The notes beneath the pieces were generated by a model, which made no database searches, was not told the DNA's origin, and saw only the letters and a list, made by a program, of their open reading frames with translations. The translations under genes and the position numbers were made by a program. From an uncultured Collinsella sp. (lineage in GTDB: Bacteria; Actinomycetota; Coriobacteriia; Coriobacteriales; Coriobacteriaceae): a stretch of DNA of 59,024 nucleotides. Below, one piece after another: positions 1 to 8,023 of the stretch (its first letter is position 1; every line of letters begins with the position of its first letter). The stretch covers positions 1-59,024 of the forward strand of contig UQOJ01000008.1 in NCBI GenBank assembly GCA_900542635.1. The letters are read 5' to 3'.

Positions 1-48
1 TCTACACCTATTAAGTCGTCGGCAGCGTCAGATGTGTATAAGAGACAG
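1..48. other. Nextera i5 adapter (assembly artefact)
   Basis: Not genomic. Bases 1-7 match the end of the Illumina P5 arm, 8-15 are an 8-base index (CTATTAAG, which I recall as Nextera XT S518), 16-29 are the read-1 overhang and 30-48 are the 19-bp Tn5 mosaic end. Genomic sequence begins at 49. Open frames running through this block carry the junk peptide SYTHLTLPTT on one strand and MCIRDR on the other. Confidence 0.97.
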
Positions 49-550
49 GGTCCATGATCTCGGTGACGATCGGCATGTCGAGCTCGGCAGACGCCTCGCA
101 CAGCAGGTCCAGGCCGGCGGGGCCCATGCCCTGGTAGGCGTAGGGGGAGGTGCGGGGCTTGTAGGCACCGCCGCGCAGCATCGTGGCGCCGGCGGCCTTT
201 ACGCGGCGTGCGATGCGAATGAGGTTCTCGCCCTCGACGGAGCACGGGCCGGCGATGACCTGGAACTGGTCGCCGCCGATCTTGACGCCGTGGCCGCAGT
301 CGATGACGGAGTCCTCGGGGTGGAATTTGCGGTTGGCGCGCTTGAACGGCTCGGAGACGCGCTGCACTCGCTCGACGACGTCCATGGACTCGAGCAGGAA
401 CGGGTCGATCTTGGTCGTATCGCCCACCAGGCCGATGATCGTCTCGTTCTCACCGCGCGAGACATCGGTCTTCAGACCCTTTTTCTCAATCCAGCTGACG
501 ATATGGCCGACGGCCTCGTCGCTGGCGCTCTGCTTTAAAATTGCAATCAT
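49..550 (-). CDS. aroF: 3-deoxy-7-phosphoheptulonate (DAHP) synthase, 3' end missing
   Basis: The first enzyme of the shikimate pathway, condensing phosphoenolpyruvate and erythrose-4-phosphate to DAHP for aromatic amino acids. Only the N-terminal ~167 residues are present; the gene runs off the contig into adapter sequence. The start is ATG at 550 (MIAILKQSA), preceded by a GAGGTGAGAG Shine-Dalgarno. Residues 1-65 look like the ferredoxin-like regulatory domain of the AroF / AroA(G) beta class, followed by the barrel with the conserved segments VIAGPCSVEG and RGGAYKPRTSPY, which bind phosphoenolpyruvate and phosphate in this family. The upstream leader has an intrinsic-terminator-like hairpin and a short Tyr/Phe-containing reading frame, so attenuation is possible. 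The family call is secure; which DAHP synthase isozyme this is cannot be told. Confidence 0.93.
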
Positions 551-560
551 GGTGTGCCTC

Positions 561-623
561 TCACCTCGATGGATAATCCTTGCAAAAACGGCCCGCATCG
601 CGAGCCGTGTATATATGGTGCAT
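561..623 (-). CDS. possible leader peptide upstream of aroF
   Basis: A 20-codon reading frame, ATG at 623, stop TGA at 563-561, lying wholly in the aroF 5' leader. It encodes a peptide with Tyr at 5 and 17 and Phe at 13, and its stop codon sits inside the aroF Shine-Dalgarno. It has no Shine-Dalgarno of its own; a weak promoter (TTAGAA, 17 bp, TAGTAT; 660 down to 632) would start transcription within a few bases of the ATG, which would make it leaderless. It overlaps the hairpin at 588-608. Role inferred from position only; the frame may be chance. Confidence 0.3.
   Translation of the reverse strand: MHHIYTARDAGRFCKDYPSR
584..608 (-). terminator. intrinsic-terminator-like hairpin in the aroF leader
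   Basis: On the minus strand a stem of 5 bp plus 3 bp with one mismatch and a 3-nt loop (588-608) is followed by five T residues (588-584), about 34 bases before the aroF ATG. An intrinsic terminator inside a 5' leader suggests attenuation of the downstream gene. Alternatively it is the terminator of a gene transcribed leftward, but no such gene lies to its right. Confidence 0.5.
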
Positions 624-713
624 GAGAGTTTATACTATCTGACTCGCTTTTGCCTTCTAAAGCGGGCCGTTGCGCCGCGTCTCCCACGTAATTGCAAAGC
701 TTTTTCTTTTATT

Positions 714-743
714 TTGATAGCCCGTGGTGCACTTGGGTATAAT
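714..743 (+). promoter_or_regulatory. promoter of tRNA-Arg
   Basis: -35 TTGATA (714-719), 18-bp spacer, perfect -10 TATAAT (738-743). The tRNA begins 11 bases downstream. Confidence 0.8.
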
Positions 744-754
744 GCCAAACGTTG

Positions 755-831
755 GCCCTATTAGCTCAGGGGATTAGAGCGTCTGCCTCCGGAGCAGAAG
801 GCCGTTGGTTCGAATCCAACATGGGGCACCA
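755..831 (+). tRNA. tRNA-Arg (anticodon CCG)
   Basis: A complete cloverleaf can be folded by eye. The acceptor GCCCTAT pairs with ATGGGGC, the D-arm stem is GCTC/GAGC, the anticodon stem TCTGC/GCAGA carries loop CTCCGGA (anticodon CCG, reads CGG), and the T-arm GTTGG-TTCGAAT-CCAAC is canonical. The 3' CCA is encoded (829-831). It has its own promoter and an intrinsic terminator immediately downstream, so it is a single-gene unit. Confidence 0.97.
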
Positions 832-842
832 TCGAACGTAAG

Positions 843-876
843 ACCGTCCGAACCTCGCATGGTCCGGGCGGTTTTT
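843..876 (+). terminator. intrinsic terminator of tRNA-Arg
   Basis: A 12-bp stem (843-854 with 861-872, including G-U pairs), 6-nt loop, then a run of five T (872-876). Confidence 0.85.
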
Positions 877-907
877 CTTATACCGACGCGACGTGATGGG
901 ACGTGGT

Positions 908-3631
908 ATGGCAGCAACGGATATCGAGCGCGGACTCTCGACCGCCGAGGTCGAGGAGCGCATCGCCGCCGGTAAGATCAACCGCAACATGGAGCTCAAG
1001 ACCAAGTCGGTCAAAGAGCTCATCATCGAGAACCTCTGCACGCTGTTCAATTTGATCAACGTGATCTTGGCGTTCCTGGTCATTTTGACCGGTTCGTTTA
1101 AGAATCTGACGTTCCTGTTCGTGGTGTTCCTCAATACCGCCATTGGCGTCATTCAGTCCATGCGTTCCCAGAAGATGGTCGATAAGCTCACGCTGCTGAC
1201 TTCCAAGAAGGCCATCGCGGTGCGCGACGGCGCCGAGGTGGAGCTCGACCTGGACCAGATCGTGCTCGACGACATCATCCGCCTGGGGCGCGGCGACCAG
1301 ATTCCCGCTGACGCCGTGGTGGTTTCGGGCGAGGCGCTCGTGAACGAGAGTCTGCTGACAGGCGAGAGCGACCTTATTAAGAAACAGCCCGGTTCCGAGC
1401 TCATGAGCGGCAGCTTTATCGACTCGGGCCTGCTGCGCGCCCGCGTGATCCATGTCGGCGCCGACAACTACGTGTCCAAAATTAATAACGAGGCCAAGTA
1501 CGTCAAAAAGGTCAATTCCGAGATCATGAACGCGCTTAACGCCATCGTGCGCTTTGCGAGCATCATTATGATCCCGCTCGGTTTGGCGTTGTTTGCCTCG
1601 AGTGTGAGCGAGCTGTGGGATGCCGCGGGAACCCCGGGCGATAGCGCGCTTTCGTGGTGCTTCTCCGAACTGTTGGCTGGTCATGTGCCTTCGTCGGCGC
1701 TGCTGTCCACGGTGGGCGCCCTGCTGGGCATGATCCCGCAAGGCCTGGTGCTGCTGACCTCGTCGGTGCTCGCCATCGCCACGGTGCGCCTGGCGCGTCG
1801 CAAGGTGCTGGCACAGCAGCTCTACTGCATCGAGACGCTCGCTCGCGTCGACGTGCTGTGCCTGGACAAGACGGGCACCATTACCTCGGGTCGTATGGAG
1901 GTTGAGGGCACCTACCCGCTGCCGGTTGAGGGTGTTGGCTTTGGCGTGGACTCGGACGAGGCGACTGTTCCCGTCGATACCACGGTGCTCGATTTTGCGC
2001 TGGCTAACGTCGCGCGTGCGACTTCGGCCGATGCCAACGAGACCTGCCAGGCGCTGCTCAACTATTACGCTGATCGTCCGGTCGAGGTGTCCGAGCCGCT
2101 GTCGGTCATTCCGTTCTCGTCGTCTAAAAAATGGAGCGGCGCTTCTTTTGCGCAGGGCTCCTATGTGATGGGCGCCGCGCAGTTTGTGCTTTCGGAGCGT
2201 GTGTTTTCGCAGGTCGAGAACCGTGTCGCAGAGCTTGCCGATACCTGCCGCGTGCTCGTGGTGGCTCGCGTGGACGGCTTTACGCCCGATGGCGATATGG
2301 TGGGCGAGGCCGAGCCCGTTGGCTTTGTGACCATCCGCGACGAGATTCGTACCTCGGCGGCCGAGACCATCGGCTACTTTAACGAGCAGGGCGTGACCCT
2401 CAACGTGATCAGTGGCGACGACCCGCGTACGGTGTCGTCGATCGCGCGCGTGGTGGGCGTGCCGGGGGCGGACGCTTATGTGGACGCCACGACGCTCGAT
2501 ACACCGGCCAAGCTTGATGCCGCAGTGGACCGCTACCACGTCTTTGGTCGTGTGACCCCGCAGCAGAAGCGCGAGCTCGTGCAGGCGCTCAAGCGCCGCG
2601 AGCACACCGTGGCCATGACGGGCGACGGCGTCAACGACGTGCTGGCGCTCAAGGAGGCCGACTGCTCCGTGGCCATGGCGGCCGGTTCCGATGCCGCGCG
2701 CAACGTGGCCGAGATCGTACTCGTCGACAACGACTTTGCCTCGATGCCCGCCGTGGTGGCCGAGGGCCGTCGCTCCATCAACAACCTGCAGCGTTCGGCC
2801 TCGCTGTTCCTGACCAAGACGCTGCTCTCGATGGGCCTGGCGGCGCTGTGCATCGCGCTGCCGCCGTACCCCTTCGAGCCAATCCAGATGACGCTCATCA
2901 ACTTCTTCTGCATCGGCGCGCCGGGCTTTGTGTTGGGCCTTGAGCCCAACAACGCTCGCGTGAAGGGTGCGTTTTTGACGAACGTACTCAAGCGTGCACT
3001 GCCGGCGTCGATTGCGGTCATTTTGGCTGCGGCGCTCGATATCTTTGTGGCGCGCGTGTTTGGCTTTGGCCAGCTCACGCTGTCTACGATGTGCCTGCTT
3101 ACGTCGTACGCGGCGAGCGTCAGCCTGATCTGGCGCATCTCGCAGCCGCTCACACCCTTACGAGTGGTGCTCTTTGTGTTTGTGGTCGCCGGCATCCTGG
3201 TGGGCGTTATCGGATTCCCGGAGCTGCTGTCCATTGCCAACCTGTCGATGGGCCAGATGGTTATCTTGGCTGTCATCGTGGTCTTTACCTGCTCGGTGTT
3301 CTTTAAGCTCGCCACGATGATGGATTCGCTCAAGCCGCGTCGTCGTCATGCCGCAACTGGTTTTGGCCGTGGTGTGCGCGTCCACCTGGGTCGCGGTGGC
3401 GGCAAGGTGAGCTCGACGGGTTCGACGGCCGAGCGTTTTGCCAAGCGCGTCGCCGCCGACATGGCGCAGCGCCGCGAAGATCGCACCGCTCGCGAGGCCG
3501 AGGCCCGTGCACTCGAGGGCGTGGCCCAGGCCCAGCCCAAGAAAAAGAAGAGTACCGGAGCCAAGCGCTCTCGCGTGACCAAGTCCGCCCAAGGCATCAA
3601 AGTCTCGATGCCAAGCAAAAAGAAGAAGTAA
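908..3631 (+). CDS. cation-transporting P-type ATPase, CtpE-like
   Basis: An integral-membrane ion pump of 907 residues. It has the complete P-type ATPase signature: TGES in the actuator domain (about residues 151-154), the phosphorylated aspartate in DKTGT (D320), and the hinge GDGVND (about 572-577). The membrane motif before the phosphorylation domain is IPQGL and not the CPC/CPx of heavy-metal pumps, and the layout resembles the mycobacterial CtpE group, for which calcium uptake has been reported; the ion here is inferred, not shown. The C-terminal ~75 residues are an unusual basic cytoplasmic tail ending in KKKK. ATG at 908 was chosen; in-frame GTG at 893 and ATG at 896 are alternatives, and no strong Shine-Dalgarno decides. 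A TATACC box at 879-884 just after the tRNA terminator could be its -10. Confidence 0.9.
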   Translation: MAATDIERGLSTAEVEERIAAGKINRNMELKTKSVKELIIENLCTLFNLINVILAFLVILTGSFKNLTFLFVVFLNTAIGVIQSMRSQKMVDKLTLLTSKKAIAVRDGAEVELDLDQIVLDDIIRLGRGDQIPADAVVVSGEALVNESLLTGESDLIKKQPGSELMSGSFIDSGLLRARVIHVGADNYVSKINNEAKYVKKVNSEIMNALNAIVRFASIIMIPLGLALFASSVSELWDAAGTPGDSALSWCFSELLAGHVPSSALLSTVGALLGMIPQGLVLLTSSVLAIATVRLARRKVLAQQLYCIETLARVDVLCLDKTGTITSGRMEVEGTYPLPVEGVGFGVDSDEATVPVDTTVLDFALANVARATSADANETCQALLNYYADRPVEVSEPLSVIPFSSSKKWSGASFAQGSYVMGAAQFVLSERVFSQVENRVAELADTCRVLVVARVDGFTPDGDMVGEAEPVGFVTIRDEIRTSAAETIGYFNEQGVTLNVISGDDPRTVSSIARVVGVPGADAYVDATTLDTPAKLDAAVDRYHVFGRVTPQQKRELVQALKRREHTVAMTGDGVNDVLALKEADCSVAMAAGSDAARNVAEIVLVDNDFASMPAVVAEGRRSINNLQRSASLFLTKTLLSMGLAALCIALPPYPFEPIQMTLINFFCIGAPGFVLGLEPNNARVKGAFLTNVLKRALPASIAVILAAALDIFVARVFGFGQLTLSTMCLLTSYAASVSLIWRISQPLTPLRVVLFVFVVAGILVGVIGFPELLSIANLSMGQMVILAVIVVFTCSVFFKLATMMDSLKPRRRHAATGFGRGVRVHLGRGGGKVSSTGSTAERFAKRVAADMAQRREDRTAREAEARALEGVAQAQPKKKKSTGAKRSRVTKSAQGIKVSMPSKKKK

Positions 3632-3734
3632 CTACGCGCCCTGGCGATGTTGAATTGGTGCCTTGCTCCTGTGGGGCCGTGGCGATGTTATGCTCTAACC
3701 TCGATTGTTTGAATTGCTTCGAAAAGAGGATGCC

Positions 3735-4877
3735 GTGATCTGCCCGCATTGCCTTAAGACTATCGAGGACGGCGCCTCGTTCTGCCCCTACTGCAACGCC
3801 TATGTGGGTCCGGGCGATGGCCCCGAGCACACCGAGTTCGTGTTCTGCGAGGGCTGCGGTGCCCGTCTTTCTCCGCATGATCGTACGTGTCCCAAATGCG
3901 GACGCCCCGCTCCGGGTATCCTCTCCGAGGACGCGGCCGCATCCGACCTGGCAGCGGGCCGCACGGCGGGCTTTCCGCGCCTAACGCAAGAACAGATCGA
4001 TACCGAGGTGCCCCATGCGCCAGCCTCTGCCGCCGCGGTTCTTTCGGACGCCGCCGATCCTAACGAGACCTGCGTGCTGCCGGCTTTCGATAAGGATTTC
4101 GGTATCCCCAAGGTCGATATTCCCACGCCCGTTTCCCTGCACGACGATGTTCAAAAACCCAAGCGCAAGGTGCATCCCGACGAGGACGCCTATCACAAGC
4201 ACAAGCGTCATATCCCCAAGCCGCTCATTATCATCGCGGTCCTTGCTGTCGTGTGCGGCGGTGCCTATTGGTTCGTGACGACCGATCCCATGGGTGTCAT
4301 GCCTGGTTTCTATGACCAGTTTGGTCAGGCTGCACAAACCACCTTCCCCACGCGCCAAAAGGGCGAGGCGACTGAGGACGATACCAAGCAGGACGATTCT
4401 GCCGAGGTGGTCCAGGAAGAAACCGTGCTCACCGATGATCAGCTCTATACCAGGCTCGACGGTCTGTATCAGACCATCGTGTCCTACGGTGACGAGGACC
4501 AGATCGGTGAGGTCATCGATTCCTTTAACAACGGCTATCTCCGAACGCCGCTGTCCACCCGTCAGGAGCTGTCGCAGAGTGCCTACGCCCTGCGCGACCA
4601 GATCAAAAAGACGCAAGATGAGCTCAACAACCTTAAGTATCAGGATGATACGGTCTATGCGGATGATATCGCCCACTTAAAGCAGCTTGCCGAGTGGATG
4701 TATGAGCGCGTCGACGTGATCTGCCAGAGCTGGGATATCTCGCTGGCCATTCCCGATGGCGAGTCGATGAGTTCCCACCAAAGCGAGATCCTGGCGCCCA
4801 TCGCGCAGAGCGGCAACAGCGCGCTCAATCAGTACGACGCCAACGTGGGCTCCTGGAAGCCGCAGCAGCGTTCCTAA
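3735..4877 (+). CDS. zinc-ribbon, single-pass membrane protein of unknown function
   Basis: About 380 residues. The N-terminus has a double zinc ribbon with CPHC, CPYC, CEGC and CPKC pairs in the first ~65 residues. A proline- and acid-rich linker follows, then one transmembrane helix starting near residue 165 (KPLIIIAVLAVVCGGAYWFV), then an extracytoplasmic region of ~190 residues that looks helical. Start GTG at 3735 is chosen because AGAGGA lies 5 bases upstream and the first CxxC follows at once; an in-frame TTG at 3705 has no such site. No enzymatic motif is seen. Together with the TPR membrane protein two genes on, it may sense or scaffold at the membrane, but that is conjecture. Confidence 0.8.
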   Translation: MICPHCLKTIEDGASFCPYCNAYVGPGDGPEHTEFVFCEGCGARLSPHDRTCPKCGRPAPGILSEDAAASDLAAGRTAGFPRLTQEQIDTEVPHAPASAAAVLSDAADPNETCVLPAFDKDFGIPKVDIPTPVSLHDDVQKPKRKVHPDEDAYHKHKRHIPKPLIIIAVLAVVCGGAYWFVTTDPMGVMPGFYDQFGQAAQTTFPTRQKGEATEDDTKQDDSAEVVQEETVLTDDQLYTRLDGLYQTIVSYGDEDQIGEVIDSFNNGYLRTPLSTRQELSQSAYALRDQIKKTQDELNNLKYQDDTVYADDIAHLKQLAEWMYERVDVICQSWDISLAIPDGESMSSHQSEILAPIAQSGNSALNQYDANVGSWKPQQRS

Positions 4878-4915
4878 AATTAGTTCGCCATAGTCGGCAT
4901 AACCTACGTGCGCAA

Positions 4916-4945
4916 TTGATGTAAGCGCATGCTTATTGCTACAAT
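4916..4945 (+). promoter_or_regulatory. promoter of the cyclophilin gene
   Basis: -35 TTGATG (4916-4921), 18-bp spacer, -10 TACAAT (4940-4945); about 32 bases of 5' leader before the start at 4985. Confidence 0.65.
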
Positions 4946-4984
4946 TCGTACAAATATGCTTTAAACGCACGAGGAAGGAACCAC

Positions 4985-5527
4985 ATGTTTGGTTTTAAGA
5001 AAGAGCTCTACACGCCCGAGTATCAGCTTGCCGGCGACGAGTGCGCCGTTATCGAGACGTCGAAGGGTACCATCAAGGTCAAGTTTGACGGCGAGGGCGC
5101 TCCCATTCATGTCGCGAACTTCTGCGAGCTTTCTACGATGGGCTTCTATGATGGCCTTAAGTTCCATCGCTATGTGCCCGGCTTTGTCATTCAGGGCGGC
5201 GACCCCAATACCCGCGATATGTCCGGCGCCGACGTCGCTGCCGGTCTTGAGGGCCCCGACGGCATGCCCGGTACCGGTGGTCCCGGCTACTGCATCAAGG
5301 GCGAGTTTGCCACCAATCCGCGCAACAGCCATGTCGATGGCGCCCTTGCCATGGCACGCTCCATGGACCCCGATTCCGCGGGTTCGCAGTTCTACTTCTG
5401 CCTGGGCGCCCAGCATAACCTCGATTCCGGTTACACCGTCTTTGGTACCACGGTCGAGGGTCTCGATGTGATTTCGCAGCTGCGTGCCGGCGACGAGATC
5501 GTCCATGTCGAGATCGTTCACGAGTAA
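4985..5527 (+). CDS. cyclophilin-type peptidyl-prolyl cis-trans isomerase
   Basis: Catalyses cis-trans isomerisation of proline peptide bonds. 180 residues with the cyclophilin core: FHRYVPGFVIQGGDP (catalytic Arg and the FxxxxQGG element), GEFATN, LAMAR and GSQFYFCLG. There is no signal peptide or lipobox, so it is cytoplasmic. The start ATG at 4985 has GAGGAAGGA just upstream. The TPR gene follows 11 bases downstream and probably shares its transcript. TPR proteins partner with prolyl isomerases elsewhere, but here the link is only adjacency. Confidence 0.95.
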   Translation: MFGFKKELYTPEYQLAGDECAVIETSKGTIKVKFDGEGAPIHVANFCELSTMGFYDGLKFHRYVPGFVIQGGDPNTRDMSGADVAAGLEGPDGMPGTGGPGYCIKGEFATNPRNSHVDGALAMARSMDPDSAGSQFYFCLGAQHNLDSGYTVFGTTVEGLDVISQLRAGDEIVHVEIVHE

Positions 5528-5538
5528 AGGGGATTTCC

Positions 5539-6843
5539 TTGAATAGCCAGCTGATCCAACAGGGCCGCGCCGCTTACCGCGCGGGTGATTTTTCCGCTGC
5601 AGCCCAGATGCTTGGGGCGGCAAAGACTCCCGATGAGATTATGGGCGAGGCCGATCACCTTCGTGGTAACGCCTTGATGCACCTGGGCATGTATGCCGAG
5701 GCCGCCGAGGCCTACGCCGCCGCCCTCAACGACGGCACCTATGGCAAGCGCGGCGCGCTGCTCACCAACCGCGGCAAGGCGCTCGCCGCCGTGGGCGACT
5801 ACACGACGGCCGCTCAGGCGTTCTCTGCTGCTACGCAGGACGCTTCTTATGCCACGCCGTTCAAGGCCTATCTGGGCCTGGGTAACGCGCTGTTCCAGTC
5901 GGGCGACTATGCCAACGCGGGTACTGCCTTCCGTCAGGCTGCCATCGATGGCGCCAATCCGGCTCCTGCCGCCGCGCTCGGCGAGCTCGGTCGTTGCTTC
6001 ATCAAGCTCGGCCGTCCGGCGGATGCCGTGGAGACCTACCGCACGGCTATCGACTTTGCCGGCCCCCGCGACGACACGCGTGCGCTCAACGCCGGCATGG
6101 GTCAGGCGCTTTCTGCCGCCGGCCGTCCCTCCGACGCACTCGACGCCTTTAACGCCGCTACTGCCGATGGCATCTACCAGCTCACCTCCGAGCAGGCCGA
6201 TGAGCTTGCCCGCGTGCACGATTCGCTTGCCGCGCTGTCTGCCCAGACGGCTATGGCCACGGCTCCGGCGCCCGCGATGGACGCTCCTGCCGTCGATCCG
6301 CTCGATCCTACGGGCGCGACCGGTCAGTTTATGCCCGATCCCTCGGACACCGGCTTCTTTACGCTGTCCGAGTCCGAGATGGTCCAGCAGGACCGTCAGG
6401 ATCGTAAGCAGGCCAAGGTACGTCGTCGCCATCGCCACACGGGTCTCAAAGTCTTCATCGTGCTGCTTCTGCTCATTTTGATCGCCGCGGGCGGTCTGGG
6501 CTTTGCCTACACGCGCGGCTTTGGCTTCCCGTCTCAGGAGTCTGTCGTTACCGATCTGTTCCAGGCTGCCGGCGACGGTGACACCGCAAAGGCCGAGTCT
6601 TGCCTGGCATCGAGCCTGTCCGAGGACGCTAAGTCGATGATCATCTCCTCGATTCCGCAGGGTGCCACCGTGTCCGTCGAGGGCATGGATCAGTCCATGA
6701 CCGAGACGACCGCTAAGGTGAAGGCATCGCTGTCCAAGGGCGGCGAGCAGGAGTACACCGTCAAATTCGTGCGCTCCGACAACCATATCGGCTGGGCCGT
6801 TTCCTCGCTCGATATGGATTTCTCGGCTGCTGACAACCAGTAG
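5539..6843 (+). CDS. TPR-repeat membrane protein
   Basis: 434 residues. Residues 1 to ~230 are alanine-rich tetratricopeptide repeats (about six 34-residue helical pairs with the expected A, G, Y and P positions). A linker follows, then one transmembrane helix near 310-330 (VFIVLLLLILIAAGGLGF), then a ~100-residue outer domain of the small beta type seen after membrane helices in Gram-positive lipoprotein-like proteins. The start is TTG at 5539, preceded by AAAGGGG. TPRs are predicted on the cytoplasmic side. It lies directly behind the cyclophilin and just before mreB. Function unknown; protein-protein scaffolding is the family expectation. Confidence 0.85.
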   Translation: MNSQLIQQGRAAYRAGDFSAAAQMLGAAKTPDEIMGEADHLRGNALMHLGMYAEAAEAYAAALNDGTYGKRGALLTNRGKALAAVGDYTTAAQAFSAATQDASYATPFKAYLGLGNALFQSGDYANAGTAFRQAAIDGANPAPAAALGELGRCFIKLGRPADAVETYRTAIDFAGPRDDTRALNAGMGQALSAAGRPSDALDAFNAATADGIYQLTSEQADELARVHDSLAALSAQTAMATAPAPAMDAPAVDPLDPTGATGQFMPDPSDTGFFTLSESEMVQQDRQDRKQAKVRRRHRHTGLKVFIVLLLLILIAAGGLGFAYTRGFGFPSQESVVTDLFQAAGDGDTAKAESCLASSLSEDAKSMIISSIPQGATVSVEGMDQSMTETTAKVKASLSKGGEQEYTVKFVRSDNHIGWAVSSLDMDFSAADNQ

Positions 6844-6865
6844 TGACCTTATGGGATTTAGCTTT

Positions 6866-6898
6866 GCCCGGCGCTTCACCGCAAGTGAGGTGCCGGGC
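6866..6898 (+). other. stable hairpin between the TPR gene and mreB
   Basis: A 14-bp stem with two G-U pairs (6866-6879 with 6885-6898) and a 5-nt loop, but only two T follow. It may be a weak or factor-assisted terminator closing the upstream operon. A TATGAT box (6908-6913) between it and mreB could be the -10 of the mre operon; it has no clear -35. The heptamer GCTAGTA is repeated at 6903 and 6916. Confidence 0.5.
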
Positions 6899-6958
6899 TT
6901 GCGCTAGTATGATGAGCTAGTAGTTTTCCAGCAATCATCCAACACATCAGGAGTTGCG

Positions 6959-8002
6959 TTGTTTTCTTTGATGGATATGTTCTTCGGTAGCTATGCGGGC
7001 GATCTTGCCATCGACCTCGGCACCGCAAATACGCTTGTCTCCGTGCGCGGCAAGGGCATCGTCATTCGCGAGCCCTCTGTTGTCGCCATCGACAAGAACG
7101 ACGAGCGCATCCTGGCGGTCGGTATCGAGGCAAAGCGCATGCTCGGCCGTACGCCCGGCAACATCGTGGCCGTTCGTCCCCTGAAGGACGGCGTCATCGC
7201 CGACTTCGATGTTACCGAGGCCATGCTTCGCTACTTTATCGATAAGGCGTCCGAGAAGCGCTATCCGTGGACCCCGCGTCCGCGCGTTGTCGTCTGTGTT
7301 CCTTCCGGCGTCACGTCGGTCGAGAAGCGTGCTGTCTTTGAGGCCACGATCCAGGCTGGCGCTCGCCAGGCCTATCTGATCGAGGAGCCCATGGCTGCCG
7401 CTATCGGCGCCGACCTGCCCGTCGAGGAGCCCACCGGCTCCATGGTCATCGACATCGGTGGCGGTACCACCGAGGTTGCCGTTATCGCTATGGGCGGCAT
7501 CGTCGTCTCGCAGTCCATCCGTATTGCAGGCGACGAGTTCGATCAGGCCATCCTCACGCACGTTCGTGATGCCTACAACCTTGCCATCGGCGAGCGTACG
7601 GCAGAGGACATCAAGATCAAGGTCGGCTCCGCTGTGCCGCTCAAGGACGAGCTCGACGTCGAGGTCAACGGTCGCGACGTGATCACCGGTCTGCCCAAGA
7701 CCGTGCGCATCGAGAGCGAGGAGATTCGTCGCGCGCTCAACAAGCCGCTCGACGAGATGGCCAAGGCCGTCAAGGACGCCCTCGATGCCACGCCGCCCGA
7801 TCTTGCCTCTGACCTTATGTACTACGGCATTTTGCTGACCGGTGGTGGCGCTCTGCTACGCGGACTCGACGTGCGTCTGCGCGATGAGACCGGCGTTTCG
7901 GTCAACGTCAGCCCCACGGCGCTCGATAACGTCGTTAACGGCTGTGCCCGCGTGCTCGAGGCCAATGCGTTTGATGGCGGCTTCGTCCAGACCAATGCTT
8001 AA
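6959..8002 (+). CDS. mreB: rod shape-determining protein MreB
   Basis: A bacterial actin that forms membrane-associated filaments and directs lateral wall synthesis through MreC/MreD, PBP2 and RodA. 347 residues, the normal length. ATP-binding elements are visible: phosphate 1 IDLGTANTLV near the N-terminus, phosphate 2 DIGGGTTEV near residues 162-170, and the adenosine motif LLTGGGALLRG. The start is TTG at 6959, with CAGGAG ending 5 bases upstream. First gene of mreB-mreC-mreD-mrdA-rodA. Confidence 0.97.
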   Translation: MFSLMDMFFGSYAGDLAIDLGTANTLVSVRGKGIVIREPSVVAIDKNDERILAVGIEAKRMLGRTPGNIVAVRPLKDGVIADFDVTEAMLRYFIDKASEKRYPWTPRPRVVVCVPSGVTSVEKRAVFEATIQAGARQAYLIEEPMAAAIGADLPVEEPTGSMVIDIGGGTTEVAVIAMGGIVVSQSIRIAGDEFDQAILTHVRDAYNLAIGERTAEDIKIKVGSAVPLKDELDVEVNGRDVITGLPKTVRIESEEIRRALNKPLDEMAKAVKDALDATPPDLASDLMYYGILLTGGGALLRGLDVRLRDETGVSVNVSPTALDNVVNGCARVLEANAFDGGFVQTNA

Positions 8003-8023
8003 TTTCCAAAAGGTGGATTCCAT

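Noticed and set aside
878..2605. A 575-residue antisense frame over the P-type ATPase
   Set aside because: Shadow ORF; it even covers the tRNA terminator side, and its His/Arg-rich composition is typical of antisense translation.
3642..3689. Duplicate TGGCGATGTT (3642 and 3680) as an operator
   Set aside because: Two direct copies 38 bp apart with no promoter fit; probably chance.
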